64,000 nt of DNA from Prorocentrum cordatum (Eukaryota; Sar; Dinophyceae; Prorocentrales; Prorocentraceae): NCBI GenBank assembly GCA_963575745.1, contig CAUYUJ010015032.1, positions 132,501-196,500 of the forward strand, written 5' to 3'. Below the pieces are notes generated by a model. The model searched no databases. It saw only the letters and a list, made by a program, of their open reading frames with translations, and was not told the origin of the DNA. Shown here in pieces: positions 1 to 9,149 of this stretch. The translations under genes were made by a program, and so were the position numbers. Positions within the stretch are counted from its first letter, which is position 1. Each line of letters opens with the position of its first letter.

Positions 1-69
1 CCGGAGGAACACACCATCCAACTCGTAGACCGGCAGGTGCGCCGCCAGTGGAGAAGTCGCGGCAGACAT
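1..69 (-). CDS. Possible first exon of a gene cut by the window edge
   Basis: Read on the minus strand, an ATG at 69-67 opens a frame that stays open to position 1 (about 23 codons, starting MSAATSPLAAHLPVYELDG). It lies about 98 nt downstream of an SL-like relic at 167-188, which would suit a 5' UTR. The alternative is that it is a further 3' exon of the pseudouridine synthase whose exons lie at 357-1030. It is too short to recognise. Confidence 0.28.
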   Translation of the reverse strand, partial: MSAATSPLAAHLPVYELDGVFLR

Positions 70-166
70 GAGAGACAGAACGTGGGACTATAAGGCTACT
101 CATGTGAAAATCGTGTGGTCTTACAACCTGGCCGATGCTGATGCAGCCCGTTTGCGCGGGCTGGAC

Positions 167-188
167 CTTGAGTCAAACATGGCTACGG
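167..188 (-). other. Possible relic of the dinoflagellate spliced leader
   Basis: On the minus strand this reads CCGTAGCCAT, one extra G, TTTG, then ACTCAAG. It matches the conserved SL apart from the inserted base and one substitution. SL relics arise when a trans-spliced mRNA is reverse-transcribed back into the genome (established for dinoflagellates). It faces the open frame at 1-69. The indel makes it weaker than the relic at 50896-50917. Confidence 0.42.
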
Positions 189-356
189 ATCCCCCTCCTC
201 CTCATCCTCCTGGGGGGGGGGAGAGCATCGGCAGGCCCGAAGCGCAAGAAAGGGCTTGAATGGGGCTCAAAGGGGGCGCTAGTGGATCCCGAAGGCTCTG
301 GGGGACAGACGAGCAGCGGGCGCCAACGATAAACAAGGCCCCCCCCACTGGGGGAC

Positions 357-1030
357 CTGCTCGCGCTCGAGGAAGACTCCGGAGAACAGCGCAGAGATCT
401 GCTCGCTGTCGAGCTGCATGGACCGCCCAGTCCCGGGCAGCTGCCAGCCGTAGTACCACACGCGGTAGCGCTTGGAGACGTGGCTGTTCAAATGCTCTGC
501 GAGGCGGCCGCTGTTCGTGAAGAGCATGAGACCTCAGACCCAGGCGCAGTGAAAAGATCATGGCGGGCGCCTTTGCTCGGCGTTGGGCCCCCATGACCCT
601 CACGGGTGCAGCGTGTTTCGACACGTGCCGCACAAAAGACGGTGTCGGGAGCTCTCATCGTGATCTGTCCACGGCGCTGCAGCACTTTTTACGACGTCGG
701 ATCTCAGGGATCCTCTCGATCCTCGCATCTCTATGTTCATCTATATATATATATATATGATCGAGCTTCCTCCTCCTTCTCCTTGTCCTCTTGCTCGACA
801 TTTGAACCTCCTCATCGAAGGCCTGTCGTGTTCTTGTCCAACTGCCCCACTGGCTTCAGAACGTGCAGCGCCTCCTCGCTCATGGCCCGCGCGACCTTGC
901 CCATGCCTCCGTGGACCAAGTCCGTCACCATGGGCTTCGGCTTGAAGAACGCGAAGACATCGGCATCACCGCCCTTCCAATCTCTCGCGATGGACGCGGA
1001 AGATGCGTTCCCTCCATCAGGGCAAGTGGT
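357..1030 (-). CDS. RNA pseudouridine synthase, RsuA/RluB family (two exons, partial)
   Basis: Two exons are visible: complement(823..1030) and complement(357..532). Joined across a GC-AG intron they encode DVFAFFKPKPMVTDL, then PVGQLDKNTTGLMLFTNSG, then KRYRVWYYG and ISALFSGVFLEREQ. This is the RsuA/RluB/RluE/RluF core, in which the aspartate of the GRLD-type motif is catalytic; here it reads GQLD. The exon phases agree exactly (one base of the Gly codon before the intron, two after). The acceptor at 1030/1031 follows a pyrimidine tract; 1011 is a possible alternative. The donor after 357 is a normal CAG/GT. The N-terminal part and the end of the catalytic domain are not located. Such enzymes isomerise uridine in rRNA; an organellar target is only a guess. 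Confidence 0.78.
533..822 (-). other. GC-AG intron of the pseudouridine synthase
   Basis: This 290-nt intron starts GCCTTCG after ...ACGACAG and ends ...GGTCTGAG before GTCTCATG. A GC donor followed by AG/G fits dinoflagellate splice sites. Removing it restores TTGLMLFTN, the most conserved part of the family. It contains a short (TA)n run at about 739-757 and no inverted-repeat structure, unlike the protease introns. Confidence 0.75.
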
Positions 1031-1680
1031 CTACGGGGAGGGAGGAGGAGGACCAGGATAAGGAGGAAGATGGCGGAGAGGAGGAGGACGAGGAGGAGGA
1101 AGACCTCTCATCCTCCTTCCTCCTCCATCGCACCCACCTCCTCCAGCTCGCGCAGGGGGAGGAGCCTGAGGGATAATGCAGAGGATGAGAAGGGGGAGGG
1201 TGCTCGAGTAAGAAAAAACCTCTTCGGTCCTCGGCGTCCTGGGATCCCCTAGTTCCCCCGAAGCTGATTGCGCCTCCCACCCCGCGCTCAGACGCCGTGA
1301 ACAACACACTTGTGCGAAGCATCGTGACCAGAGTACCCGTAATTGGGAAGAAACGTTCGTAGAGATCTGTTCACGACGCCCAGAAATATGTTGGTAAGGA
1401 CACAGTGTAAAACCAAATGTGCATCACCTCGTGCTCCGCAACCGTTTGTGCTCGAAGGGGCCCCTTAGCCGCCTTCAGGGGGGTATCATTATCCCTTGCG
1501 AGCTCCAGAGAGCTTGCCATCATAGATATCCATAGATTTCCCAAGGGAGCTGGTACACTAAACAATTCCATGTCATCGCTACTACTGCTTGCTCTCTAGA
1601 GTACACCAGCCGGAACCGAGACGTGGCCTGGTTCCTGCTGCTGTAGAAGGAGCCAGACCCACGGATCTCATCCTGATCGT
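1031..1680. other. Non-coding stretch with purine tract, likely intronic
   Basis: Positions 1036-1195 are GGA-rich on the plus strand, so they form a pyrimidine tract just upstream of the pseudouridine-synthase acceptor on the minus strand. No conserved coding segment was recognised from 1200 to 1680. Confidence 0.5.
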
Positions 1681-1857
1681 GATGGAGGCTTCCCATGGAC
1701 GCCTCGCAAATGGCGTCCGAGCAGATGGGGTGGAAGGATCGCGCAGCCTCGCCGACGCATCGCCGATATATCCGCGACGTCGGCGTAGAGAAAATCGGGC
1801 TCCACATCGAGCCGCATCACCGGTGCACTGGCGCGATCTTCCGACCCCGTCCACTCT
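1681..1857. mobile_element. Inverted-repeat element family A, copy 1 (degraded)
   Basis: It shares GGAGGCTTCCC, AGATGGGGTGG, AAGGATCGCGCAGC, GGGCTCCACATCGAGCCGC and a closing CGATCTTCCGACCCCGTC with the better copies at 9751-9960 and 54088-54307. The ends are inverted relative to each other. No coding capacity. Confidence 0.6.
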
Positions 1858-2140
1858 TGGCATGAGGGGTCCTGGATACTGGGCGTTTCCCAGGGACCAC
1901 TTCTTCTCCCTGAGTCGTTTTCTGACAACCCTGAGAATTCCCAGAGATCCGATGTATAATTCGCTCCAGCAAGTGGTCCCGAAGCCCGGAAGTCCCGACC
2001 CTTTGCATGGAGAGACGCTCTTCGACGATCCTGGGGCCTGGGAGAGGGCCCCCAGGTGCCGAAGACTGGGAAAACGCATTGGATTGTCTAATGTGTTGGA
2101 AGCCTGAGACTTATTCGCAGCGATCGCTCGGATCCCAGTT

Positions 2141-2310
2141 GTGAAAGGGGCCCAGGGCCCAGGGACACGCAAATCAATACACACAAATCCGCAAATCTCC
2201 CATACATTATTGTATATTCTGGATTATCATCTTCCCCCCCACTGCCTATATTTTCTCATATTTTCAAGGGAGTCGACGACTAATTGTGTCTGTGTGTTCT
2301 TCTCCCCTGA
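2141..2310. repeat. Dispersed repeat R1, copy 1
   Basis: Shared landmarks with 14181-14345 and, more weakly, 46380-46590 are: GGGCCCAGGGACAC, an AT-rich block with ATATTTTCTCATATTTTC, GTCGACGACTAATTG and TGTCTGTGTGTTCTTC. The copies differ by many substitutions. No coding potential; the order of blocks is kept. Confidence 0.6.
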
Positions 2311-2351
2311 ATTTGGGGAGGCTGAGATCCCCGCCGGCACCCCTTCCTGCT

Positions 2352-2522
2352 GATGGAGGCTTACCCTAGGCGCCTCCCACATGGGTTCCGACCAGGTGGG
2401 CTGGGAGGATCGCGCAGCATCGACGATGCATTGGCGACGCCGGCGTGGAGACAATCGGGCTCCACGTGGCACCGCATGGCCGATGCATCGGCAATACGGC
2501 GCGATCCTCCGACCTCACTCGG
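2352..2522. mobile_element. Inverted-repeat element family A, copy 2
   Basis: It opens GATGGAGGCTTACC, has GGGAGGATCGCGCAGC and repeated GATGCATCGG palindromes inside, and closes CGGCGCGATCCTCCGACC, the inverse of the opening block. It abuts the introner-like element at 2523-2660. Confidence 0.65.
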
Positions 2523-2660
2523 AGAAACAGCACAAGCATAAGCTCTTGGCGTTCCGCGCGGAGCTCTTGGATCCGAGCCGGGCCCCCCAGGGCGGGGACC
2601 CAGCGCGGAGCCAAGAAATCTGCGCGGAACGCCAGACGTTCATGCTCATGCCGTTCTTCT
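2523..2660. mobile_element. Introner-like inverted-repeat element outside a confirmed gene
   Basis: The two ends are long inverted repeats. The left end has CAAGCATAAGCTC then GGCGTTCCGCGCGGA. Read inverted, the right end has CATGAGCATGAACGTC then GGCGTTCCGCGCAGA. The layout (AAC/CATAAAC-like end, CCGCGCGGA block, CTTGGATCCG, a GGGCC core) parallels the three protease introns at 4433-5844. It is shorter than them and more diverged. Confidence 0.55.
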
Positions 2661-2871
2661 TCTTCGCCTCGTCCACACGTCCGCTCAGCCGCTCGGATCC
2701 CATTTGGGGGGGGTGCCGGGATCCCCGCCGGCCCCCGCCCGACGTCAGCAGCACGGGGCGGCCCTGCGCGGGACCGCCGGGCCCCTCCGCAGCACCGCCG
2801 TCGGCGCGGCTCACGGGCTGCAGCAGAGCCAGGCACGCCTCCGCCGCCACCCGCATGGCGCGCGCGCGCTG
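2661..2871 (-). CDS. Weak exon candidate
   Basis: On the minus strand a pyrimidine-G-CAG acceptor at 2872 leads into an open frame reading RARAMRVAAEACLALLQPV, then SRADGGAAEGPGG, ending near DEAKKKN at the introner-like element 2523-2660. It has a helical Ala/Arg-rich character but no recognised domain. It could be an upstream exon of the pseudouridine synthase, or chance in GC-rich DNA. Confidence 0.22.
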
Positions 2872-2934
2872 CTGCAAGCCCGAACGGGCGAGTGCCCTCC
2901 AGGCCGACGACTGCCTGGCAGGCACGAGCCTGGC

Positions 2935-3125
2935 TCGAATCGCGAAGTCGGATCGGATCGGGCCCGAGTCTGATCGCAGATGGATCGTCCAGAGCTGGGT
3001 GGAAGTCGGACCGCCACACCCGGCTCCAGCTGGGCACGGCACAATGCTGGTGAGACGAGCCGAGTCGAATCGGAATCGCGGCCCCAGCTGGCGAATCGAA
3101 CCGCGTCGAATTGGGCCGTTGGCGG
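2935..3125. repeat. Degenerate TCGGATCG-type repeat, copy 1
   Basis: Irregular copies of GTCGGATCGGATCGG and CGAATCG words. A similar block with the same GAAGTCGGATCGGATCGG core lies at 23940-24140. Confidence 0.5.
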
Positions 3126-3277
3126 GCATGCCTGGGGAACAAGCGACCCTGCACGTCAACGAAGCGACCTGCACACGCATTGATCAGGAGTGATTGGGAT
3201 GCTTGTGTGTCATGGGGCCACATGGCGGGAAAAGTCCAGTTGTGGCGATGACGCTCTACACAGCGACCTCCGGCCCC

Positions 3278-6078
3278 TCAGAGCTTCGGAGAAGCCCGCC
3301 TGCCACGCTCGGTGGTTGTCTGCATCAGCAGCATGTCCACCTCCTTTGGCAGCATGCCCCCGTCCTTGCGGAGCGCCGCCAGCTCCTCGGCGCTCATGGT
3401 GTTGCGGCGGTTGTTGGCGAGCCCGAATGCGACCCGCTGCTGCCCCCAGTCGAACACCGTGTAGTAGCGATGCAGCACGGGCTCCCCGAGGATGAACAAC
3501 TTCGGGCCGAGGGGCGCCGGCAATCGCACGGGCATGAGGCGCGGCCGGCAGTAGCGCCGCACCTCGTCCTCCTCCGCGGTGCCGTTCGAGGAGGCATTGG
3601 ATGTGGCGTCACCAGTCACGTTCTCGCTGGCGTTCACGCCGACAGACCGGCTCCCGTTGCCAGTCACGTTTGCCTCGGGCACAGCGTCCGCCGAGGATCG
3701 GTGCTCCAGGGTCGCGTTCGTCTCGTTCGAGGGTATGTATACGCCCTGCTTGGAGCCGACCGTCACGCCCTCGCGGAGCGGAAGCCGTCGCATGTAGTTG
3801 AAGGAGTGCAGCGTTAGGTTGTAGCCTTCAACCTCGATTTCAATCGCTGGCGACTCTGCGAGGCGACAATCCTTCAGCTGCCCCGCTGGGGTGGTGAGCA
3901 GGTCGGCCACCTCTGCGTCGTAGGGCGCAGGGACGCCCAGGTGCGAGGTACCAGTATCCACCACGCCGTGGCAAGTACCATCCTTGCACACGTCCAGCTC
4001 CTGGCCGTTGATGCGGACGGCGACGATCCTGACCAACCAGTACCCCATGTCGGCCATCACGACCGGCGCCCATGTCAACGGCTCGAGCACGCGCTCTGGG
4101 TTGTGCCCGCCCATTGCAATCTCGTTGTCCTCGCCGTCCTCGCCCTCGGTCAGGAAGACGCCAAAGTGCGGCCGCTCGACCTTCCTCTCGCCCATGAGGA
4201 CGTCGACGACACTGAATTGATCGTTGAGCGCGAGCCCGTCCAGACTCAGTCCGAGGATCCCATCGAAGAGGAAGGACTTGAACGGATGCGTGGACATCTC
4301 AACAGCGAGCACCACCTGCATGTCCACGCACAGCGAGCCTGGCGGGTGCTCGATCTCTGCGCGAGCAGCGAGCGCTGCCCTTTCGGCCTCACTCCTCGTG
4401 TCATTGTGCACGGGCTCCTTGTGCTCGCCCGCATCCTCCTCTAGGGGAACGAAGATTAACATAGAAACTCGGAGGTCCGCGCGGATTTCTCGGATCCGCG
4501 CTGGACCCCCCTCCCTGGCGCGCGGTGCGCGCCAGGGGCTTCGCCGGAGGTGCCGCCAGGGGGCGCCATCGCTGAACCGAGAAGTCCGCGCGGACCTCCG
4601 AGCTTTTATGTTTATGTCATTCTTCGTTCCCCTATCCTCGTCGTCGTCCTCGTCCGCGTCTGCGCCTGCGTCTCCGTCCGCGCCTGCATCTGCCTCCGCG
4701 CCCTCGCCAGCAGCCGCGTCCACGCCCGCGCCCGCGGGGGCGTCCGGCCCAGCAGCGGCCGCCACTGCGTGGGCCGCCGTGCGGCCGGCCGTCTCGGTGG
4801 CAGAATGGGCTTCGTTCAGCTCGGTGTCTGTCTGGCTCATGGGGGAATGAAAAATCACAGAAGCATAAAAACTCGGAGGTCCGCGCGGATCTCTCGCATC
4901 GGCGCTGGGGCCCCCTGGCGGCGCCTTCGGCGCCGCCCCTGGCGCGCGGAGCGCGCCAGGGACGGGGGCCCCGCGCGGATCCGAGAACTAGCCGCGCGGA
5001 CCTCCGAGTTATTTTTCACGTTCGTGCCACTCTTCGCCCCCCCTGGCTCAGGACGATCAGATCGCCAGCCGACGTCCCCGGGCCCACGTCTCCATCAGCA
5101 GCAGCAGCCTCGGCGGCTGCCGCCTCGGAGGCCCCCGCGCCCTGGCGCAGGGCCGGCGCCTCGGCGCGAGCCTCGGCATCCGCCTCCTCGCGGGCCGCAG
5201 CCTCGGCCGCCTCGGCCTCCGCCGCTTCCCGGGCCCGGGCCGCAGCAACGGCCTTGCTCTCGGCGTCGGCACGGGCCTTCGCCACGTAGTCGTCGGGCAG
5301 ACTGAAGCACACCGTGTCTTTCACAAACTCGCCCGTGATCTCCCCCGTGCCGAAGCCTATGGTGACCTGGTCGCACAGCTGGCCGGCTGGGACCACGGAG
5401 CCGTCCGTGTTGATGGGCAGCGAGGTGCTCGAGTTTCTCATGTCGTAGCGCCTGTGGACCAAACACGACTCGCTCTTGCATTCTGCAGCTGGCAGAACGA
5501 CGTGGGCAGAGCCCGTGTCAAACACCACACGGAACTCTTGGGGAGGGTTGCCCACCTGCAGGACCCCGGAGTACGAGGTCTTGAATGAGGCAACCTTGCC
5601 ACGGCGATAGATGGGCACCGACTCGCGGCGAAGGTTGATCATAGGGGAACGAAAAATGATATAAACATAAAAACTTGGAATTCCGCGCGGATTTCTCGGA
5701 TCCGCGCTGGACCCCCCTCCCCAGCGAGCAGAGCGCGCCAGGGGCGTCGCCGGAGGTGCCGCCAGGGGGCCCCAGCGCCGATCCGAGAAGTCCGTGCAGA
5801 CATCCGAGTTTCTTTTTATGTTTATGTCATTGTTCGTTCCCCTAGATAAGGTGAGGATTGCCCCCATCGTCTGGCAGCACCTTGCCCAGCAGTGCCCCAG
5901 GCGTCTGCAGCAAGCTCATGCCCTCAGTGGCGGCGCCCGCGCGCTCCTCTGGGAATGCACCGTGGCCGACGCGCTCCGCTCCCGCGGCGAACAGCGCCGC
6001 GAAGGTCAGCAGGGTGCCAAACGGGTGGGCCCACTGGGCGGGAACGCGGCCGGACGAGGTATTGGCGGAAGCCGCCAT
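3278..6078 (-). CDS. Pepsin-like aspartic protease (family A1), four exons
   Basis: The exons, complement of 5845..6078, 5043..5636, 4634..4831 and 3278..4432, give 726 aa with all introns in phase 0. Residues 21-34 are a hydrophobic segment (GTLLTFAALFAAGA), likely a signal peptide or anchor. The N-lobe has GNPPQEFRVVFDTGSAHVV (catalytic Asp ~118) and the flap IGFGTGEITG (~172-181, with Phe where pepsins have Tyr). An Ala/Glu/Asp-rich insert follows (~205-345). The C-lobe has FDGILGLSLDG, VVDTGTSHLG (catalytic Asp ~501) and a closing FILGEPVLHRYYTVFDWG. An insert at ~578-627 carries eight N-glycosylation sequons. The protein is longer than a typical pepsin because of the two inserts. Endopeptidase function in the secretory route or vacuole is inferred. 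The start at 6078 is chosen because it precedes the hydrophobic segment; the frame is open upstream to 6198. Exon borders could shift by a few nt. Confidence 0.88.
4433..4633 (-). mobile_element. Introner-like element forming protease intron 3
   Basis: The ~55-bp terminal inverted repeats run from AGGGGAACGAAGA through ACATA, CTCGGAGGTCCGCGCGG and TTCTCGG. The core is GC-rich with CGCGCGCCAGG palindromes. The sequence GAGGAT (part of an imperfect 10-bp match) occurs at both borders, so excision at that repeat restores DDDED/AGEHK. A GA-AG splice three bases away, keeping one extra Glu, also preserves the frame. There is no GT donor. Confidence 0.82.
4832..5042 (-). mobile_element. Introner-like element forming protease intron 2
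   Basis: Its organisation matches introns 1 and 3: CTCGGAGGTCCGCGCGG near both ends in inverted orientation, and a GC-rich palindromic core. Both flanks carry the 8-bp direct repeat TGAGCCAG. Collapsing the repeat gives LSQ/TDTEL in frame on both sides. A GA-AG splice inside the repeat would also be in frame and would lose one codon. The intron ends, GGGGGGCGAAG and CATTCCCCC, are diverged from AGGGGAACG. Confidence 0.82.
5637..5844 (-). mobile_element. Introner-like element forming protease intron 1
   Basis: The inverted ends are AGGGGAACGAACAATGACA and, inverted, AGGGGAACGAAAAATGATA, each followed by TAAACATAAAAA and a CTCGGATGTC or CTTGGAATTC block. The direct repeat at the border is only ATC (TTATC versus TGATC). 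Removing it joins NPHLI to NLRRESV in frame. The alternative GA-AG path joins VLPD to SVPIYRRG, dropping 13 residues, and is also in frame. RNA data are needed to choose. Confidence 0.8.
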
Positions 6079-6100
6079 GCTTGCTGTTAGTATGAAGAAG
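6076..6100 (-). promoter_or_regulatory. Possible SL trans-splice acceptor of the protease
   Basis: Just before the ATG at 6078 the minus strand reads TTCTTCTTCATACTAACAG then CAAGC. That is a pyrimidine run and an AG five bases before the start codon. Dinoflagellate mRNAs receive the spliced leader at such sites; use of this one is inferred. Confidence 0.3.
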
Positions 6101-8300
6101 AACACGGTGGGGGCATTGGATAAGGAACTCCTAGATAAGGAATCCACGGTAGAAAGGCCGGTGAAACTCCAATCGGAGCTTGGCCATGGATACCACAACA
6201 GCCCTCTTCAGAGAAGGAATCCTCCAGGATCTGCAGCCTCCTGGGAGCATTCCTTAACCAACGCCCCCACCGCAAATGAACGCCGGCAAAGATGACCTGG
6301 CGCTAAACTGCGCTACCGATTGGGCTATCTGGTTATACTCTGTAATAGAAGAGGAAGTCGTGAACCAAGCGCGAAGCTGGAGCCAAATATGCTGTGAGTG
6401 TGCCATAGTGGGCCCAAATTAGTGCTTAGAAATGCGAAATCTTCGTGAGGAGCGGACGGGATTCAAATCAACAAGTATGCTTCAAGCGACTCTGTCGCAG
6501 CAGCCAAAGAGTATCCGTCACTGTGCCGTACGCGCCGTATGGAAAATCGCCAGGCTCCTCAGAACCATCGAACTGTGAAACTGTAAGCACCTTCGAATCC
6601 AAATGCCCCAGATTTTGAGAACTTCTGGGTGTGTCTGGGCGCTTCTGACATGACTCATCTTGTGCGCCCCTTTGGCCGTCTTGCAAGCCTTGGGGGCCAG
6701 TCCAAGAGGCTCAAGCAAGTGAAACATCACAAGTTGTTGCATCAGTTTCGGACTCTCGTTCGGCCTTGAAGAAAGCCTCCATGGGTAAACCAGGTTCCAA
6801 ACATCGAGTCACGATGGCCCCCGAGGCCACCAAGAGGGGCTCATGTCCCTAAGACGCCGAAAAAAGGACAACAAAAACGCATCACCGCCGGACCGCTGGA
6901 AGCCTCCCCTCACAGATAGGCCCTAGACCCACTAGATGCCCCGAAAAAACTCCGAAGAGGCCCCCAAGAGGCCTCAAGAGGCTCCGCAAAAGACCCCCCG
7001 AAGCCCCGAAGGGGCCGCTAGGAGAGACTCCCCGAGCGACCCGAACAGGCGTAGAAAATGCCTCTGGCCCAGAACCCAAGCACGAATGTGCGTTGGGCCG
7101 ATGGCCATGCTCTTAGACACGCTAACCTGGCGTATGGTTGCCTGGGGCCGAAGTCAAGACTCATTCTGAGGCAACAGCATATGCCAAGATAGGCTGAGCT
7201 AGGATGAAAGACACGGCTAGACCAGACTTGACTAGAGTGGGGGGGATGAGTTGGTGGTGGTGTGCAACATGTAGAACATGCCAAGCATGATAGACTAGGC
7301 TGAGGCAGACAGCACAAAACAAAAAGCTGGTACGGGACTATAGATGCGAACCTCATGTGTGGCACAAGCGGAGCTCCAGGCCGACACAACAGATGATAAT
7401 CTAGACTACAGAAGATCTGCTTCGAAATGCCACTCGGCGCTAAACTACGCTTGTTCGGGCTGGCTAGATTCAACCAAGAGAAAAGAGGCGCAGTGAGATA
7501 CGATGAACTAAGCCAACACTGTCAGGGACGGGCTACGTAAGACAGCACAGGCTATGCCAACTCAGACCCAGCCAGCCCAAACCAGGGTAATGCCATCCGC
7601 GCCCAAACAAGCCGAGCCAACGGAGACACTGCGCAACTTCCAGAAGCATATTCCAGCAAACGCAACTTTTGGAGAGAGGTAGGGGGATGCTGCAGCTTCC
7701 AGGAACAAGGAACCACATATCAGTCCTAAACCACGGCAGGCTGATATAGGCCAGGCCAGGCCAGACCACGCCGAGAAGCAACACTATAGTAATGCCTAGG
7801 CCAGGCTGCCAAGGTGAATCTCGTACGAGCTGACTTGAGCTAGGTATGACGGTGCATAAGACCATCGGTACCGCTCGATCCTGAGGCGTTGCAGAACCTA
7901 GAGCACGATAGCGCTGCAGCAAGCGCCACATCAGGCTGCCATGCCAGAGGAATAGCTCAATCCAGCTGTAAAACTAAGGCAATGGCTGCGATGCCGACAC
8001 GAACCAGACATGAGAACACAACCTAATTACAAACAACATGATTGGCTAAGTTCGGCCGGGATGGGCTAGACAGGGCAACGACAAACTACAGAGCGCCAAA
8101 TAATTCCAACCGAAGCAAGCCCTCGCTGGGACTGAACGGAGCTAGGCTCATCCAACCTCCAGTGATCATCACATGCATGTACACGTACACGAAAACTCAC
8201 ATGGCATGAAAAGAGCTACTCAATCACATGTGTATGGAGATGTATTGCTACTCGGACTAAGCGGCCTCTTGGTCACAGGAGCAATAAGCGCAAGCCGTGG
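6101..8300. other. No gene recognised
   Basis: Less GC-rich than its surroundings, with short frames only. Positions 6930-7020 are a degenerate run of CCAAGAGGCC-like words. Positions 7150-8110 are built of short degenerate words (see separate entry). CGCTAAACTNCGCT occurs at about 6301 and 7440, suggesting a small dispersed repeat. Confidence 0.5.
7150..8110. repeat. Degenerate AGGCT/GGCCA-word tract
   Basis: Irregular repetition of GGCTAGAC, AGGCTGAG and GCCAGGCCAGGCCAGACC. It looks like an aged simple repeat rather than coding sequence. Confidence 0.4.
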
Positions 8301-8670
8301 TCATATGACTAAGCATATGCACAAGCTGTCATGAATCGCATGTCGTGGCGGGATGCTCGCCGCCCGAATCTCTCTCGCAACATTCACTATACAATCGCCC
8401 CGGCTCGTGGAACGAACTCAGCAAAGCCTGCCACTCACAAACGAACTGTCCTTCGTCCTCCCTCGCTCCTGACCCCCTTCCCCCCGACGTCGCCATCCAG
8501 GCCTGGAGGCTGCTGTCCACCCTCAGGCCGCGCACGTGCTCGAAGAACAGCAGGCACTCACCGCCGCCACCAGCTCCGTGGCCCGCCCCCTCCCGCGAGA
8601 AGTCTCTCGCGCTGGTCGACTGTCTTATGAGGCCGCTCAGGAACTCCACCCGATCGTCAGGCTGTACCTG

Positions 8671-9065
8671 TCGGCTACACGCAGGGGTGACCCTGGGTAA
8701 GGGTGACCTTTGGTGCGCAACTTTGGGGGGGCCGCGAGGGGGGCCAAAGACAAGCGCGCCAGTCGCTACTACCGCATCCCATTCGGCGAGCTCTGGTGCA
8801 CGGTTTCCCCCTGGGCCGTAGGCGACCCGAAGGGGAGGAGGAAAAGGAGGAGGAGGAGGAGGTGGAGGAGTGGGAGGGGAGGAGGAGGAGGATGAGCAGG
8901 AGGAGGAGGAGGAGGAGGAGGAGGAGGAGGAGGAGGAGGAGGAGGAGGAGGAGGAGGAGGAGGACGGGTCGCCAAAGCCATTCGGAGAAACCCTCCAATC
9001 TCTGGGGCCCGGTGAGCCCGTACCAAAGGTCACTCCTGCGAAGGGTCACTCTTACGTCTAGTCGG
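8671..9065. mobile_element. Inverted-repeat element family B, copy 1, enlarged by a (GGA)n tract
   Basis: The left end TCGGCTACACG, GTGACCCTGGGTAAGGGTGACC, CTTTGGTGCG is mirrored at the right by CGTACCAAAGG, TCACTCCTGCGAAGGGTCACT and CTTACGTCTAGTCGG. Copies 2 (49021-49205) and 3 (57665-57855) are about 190 bp. This copy is longer because a (GGA)n array at 8827-8964 sits in its centre. The target duplication is unclear (ACCTG versus GCCTG). Confidence 0.7.
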
Positions 9066-9149
9066 TGCCTGCGCGGGCCTGCTGACGCAGCCGCCTCCCA
9101 TCGCCAGCGCGCGCGAGAGGCCCGCCTCTCCCTCTCATCTAGAGAAGGG

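Noticed and set aside
6285-6350. tRNA-like segment on the minus strand (TAGCCCAATCGGTAGCGCAG)
   Set aside because: It has a D-arm-like box A but no acceptable T-arm or acceptor stem. The related CGCTAAACTNCGCT word at 7440 suggests a repeat.
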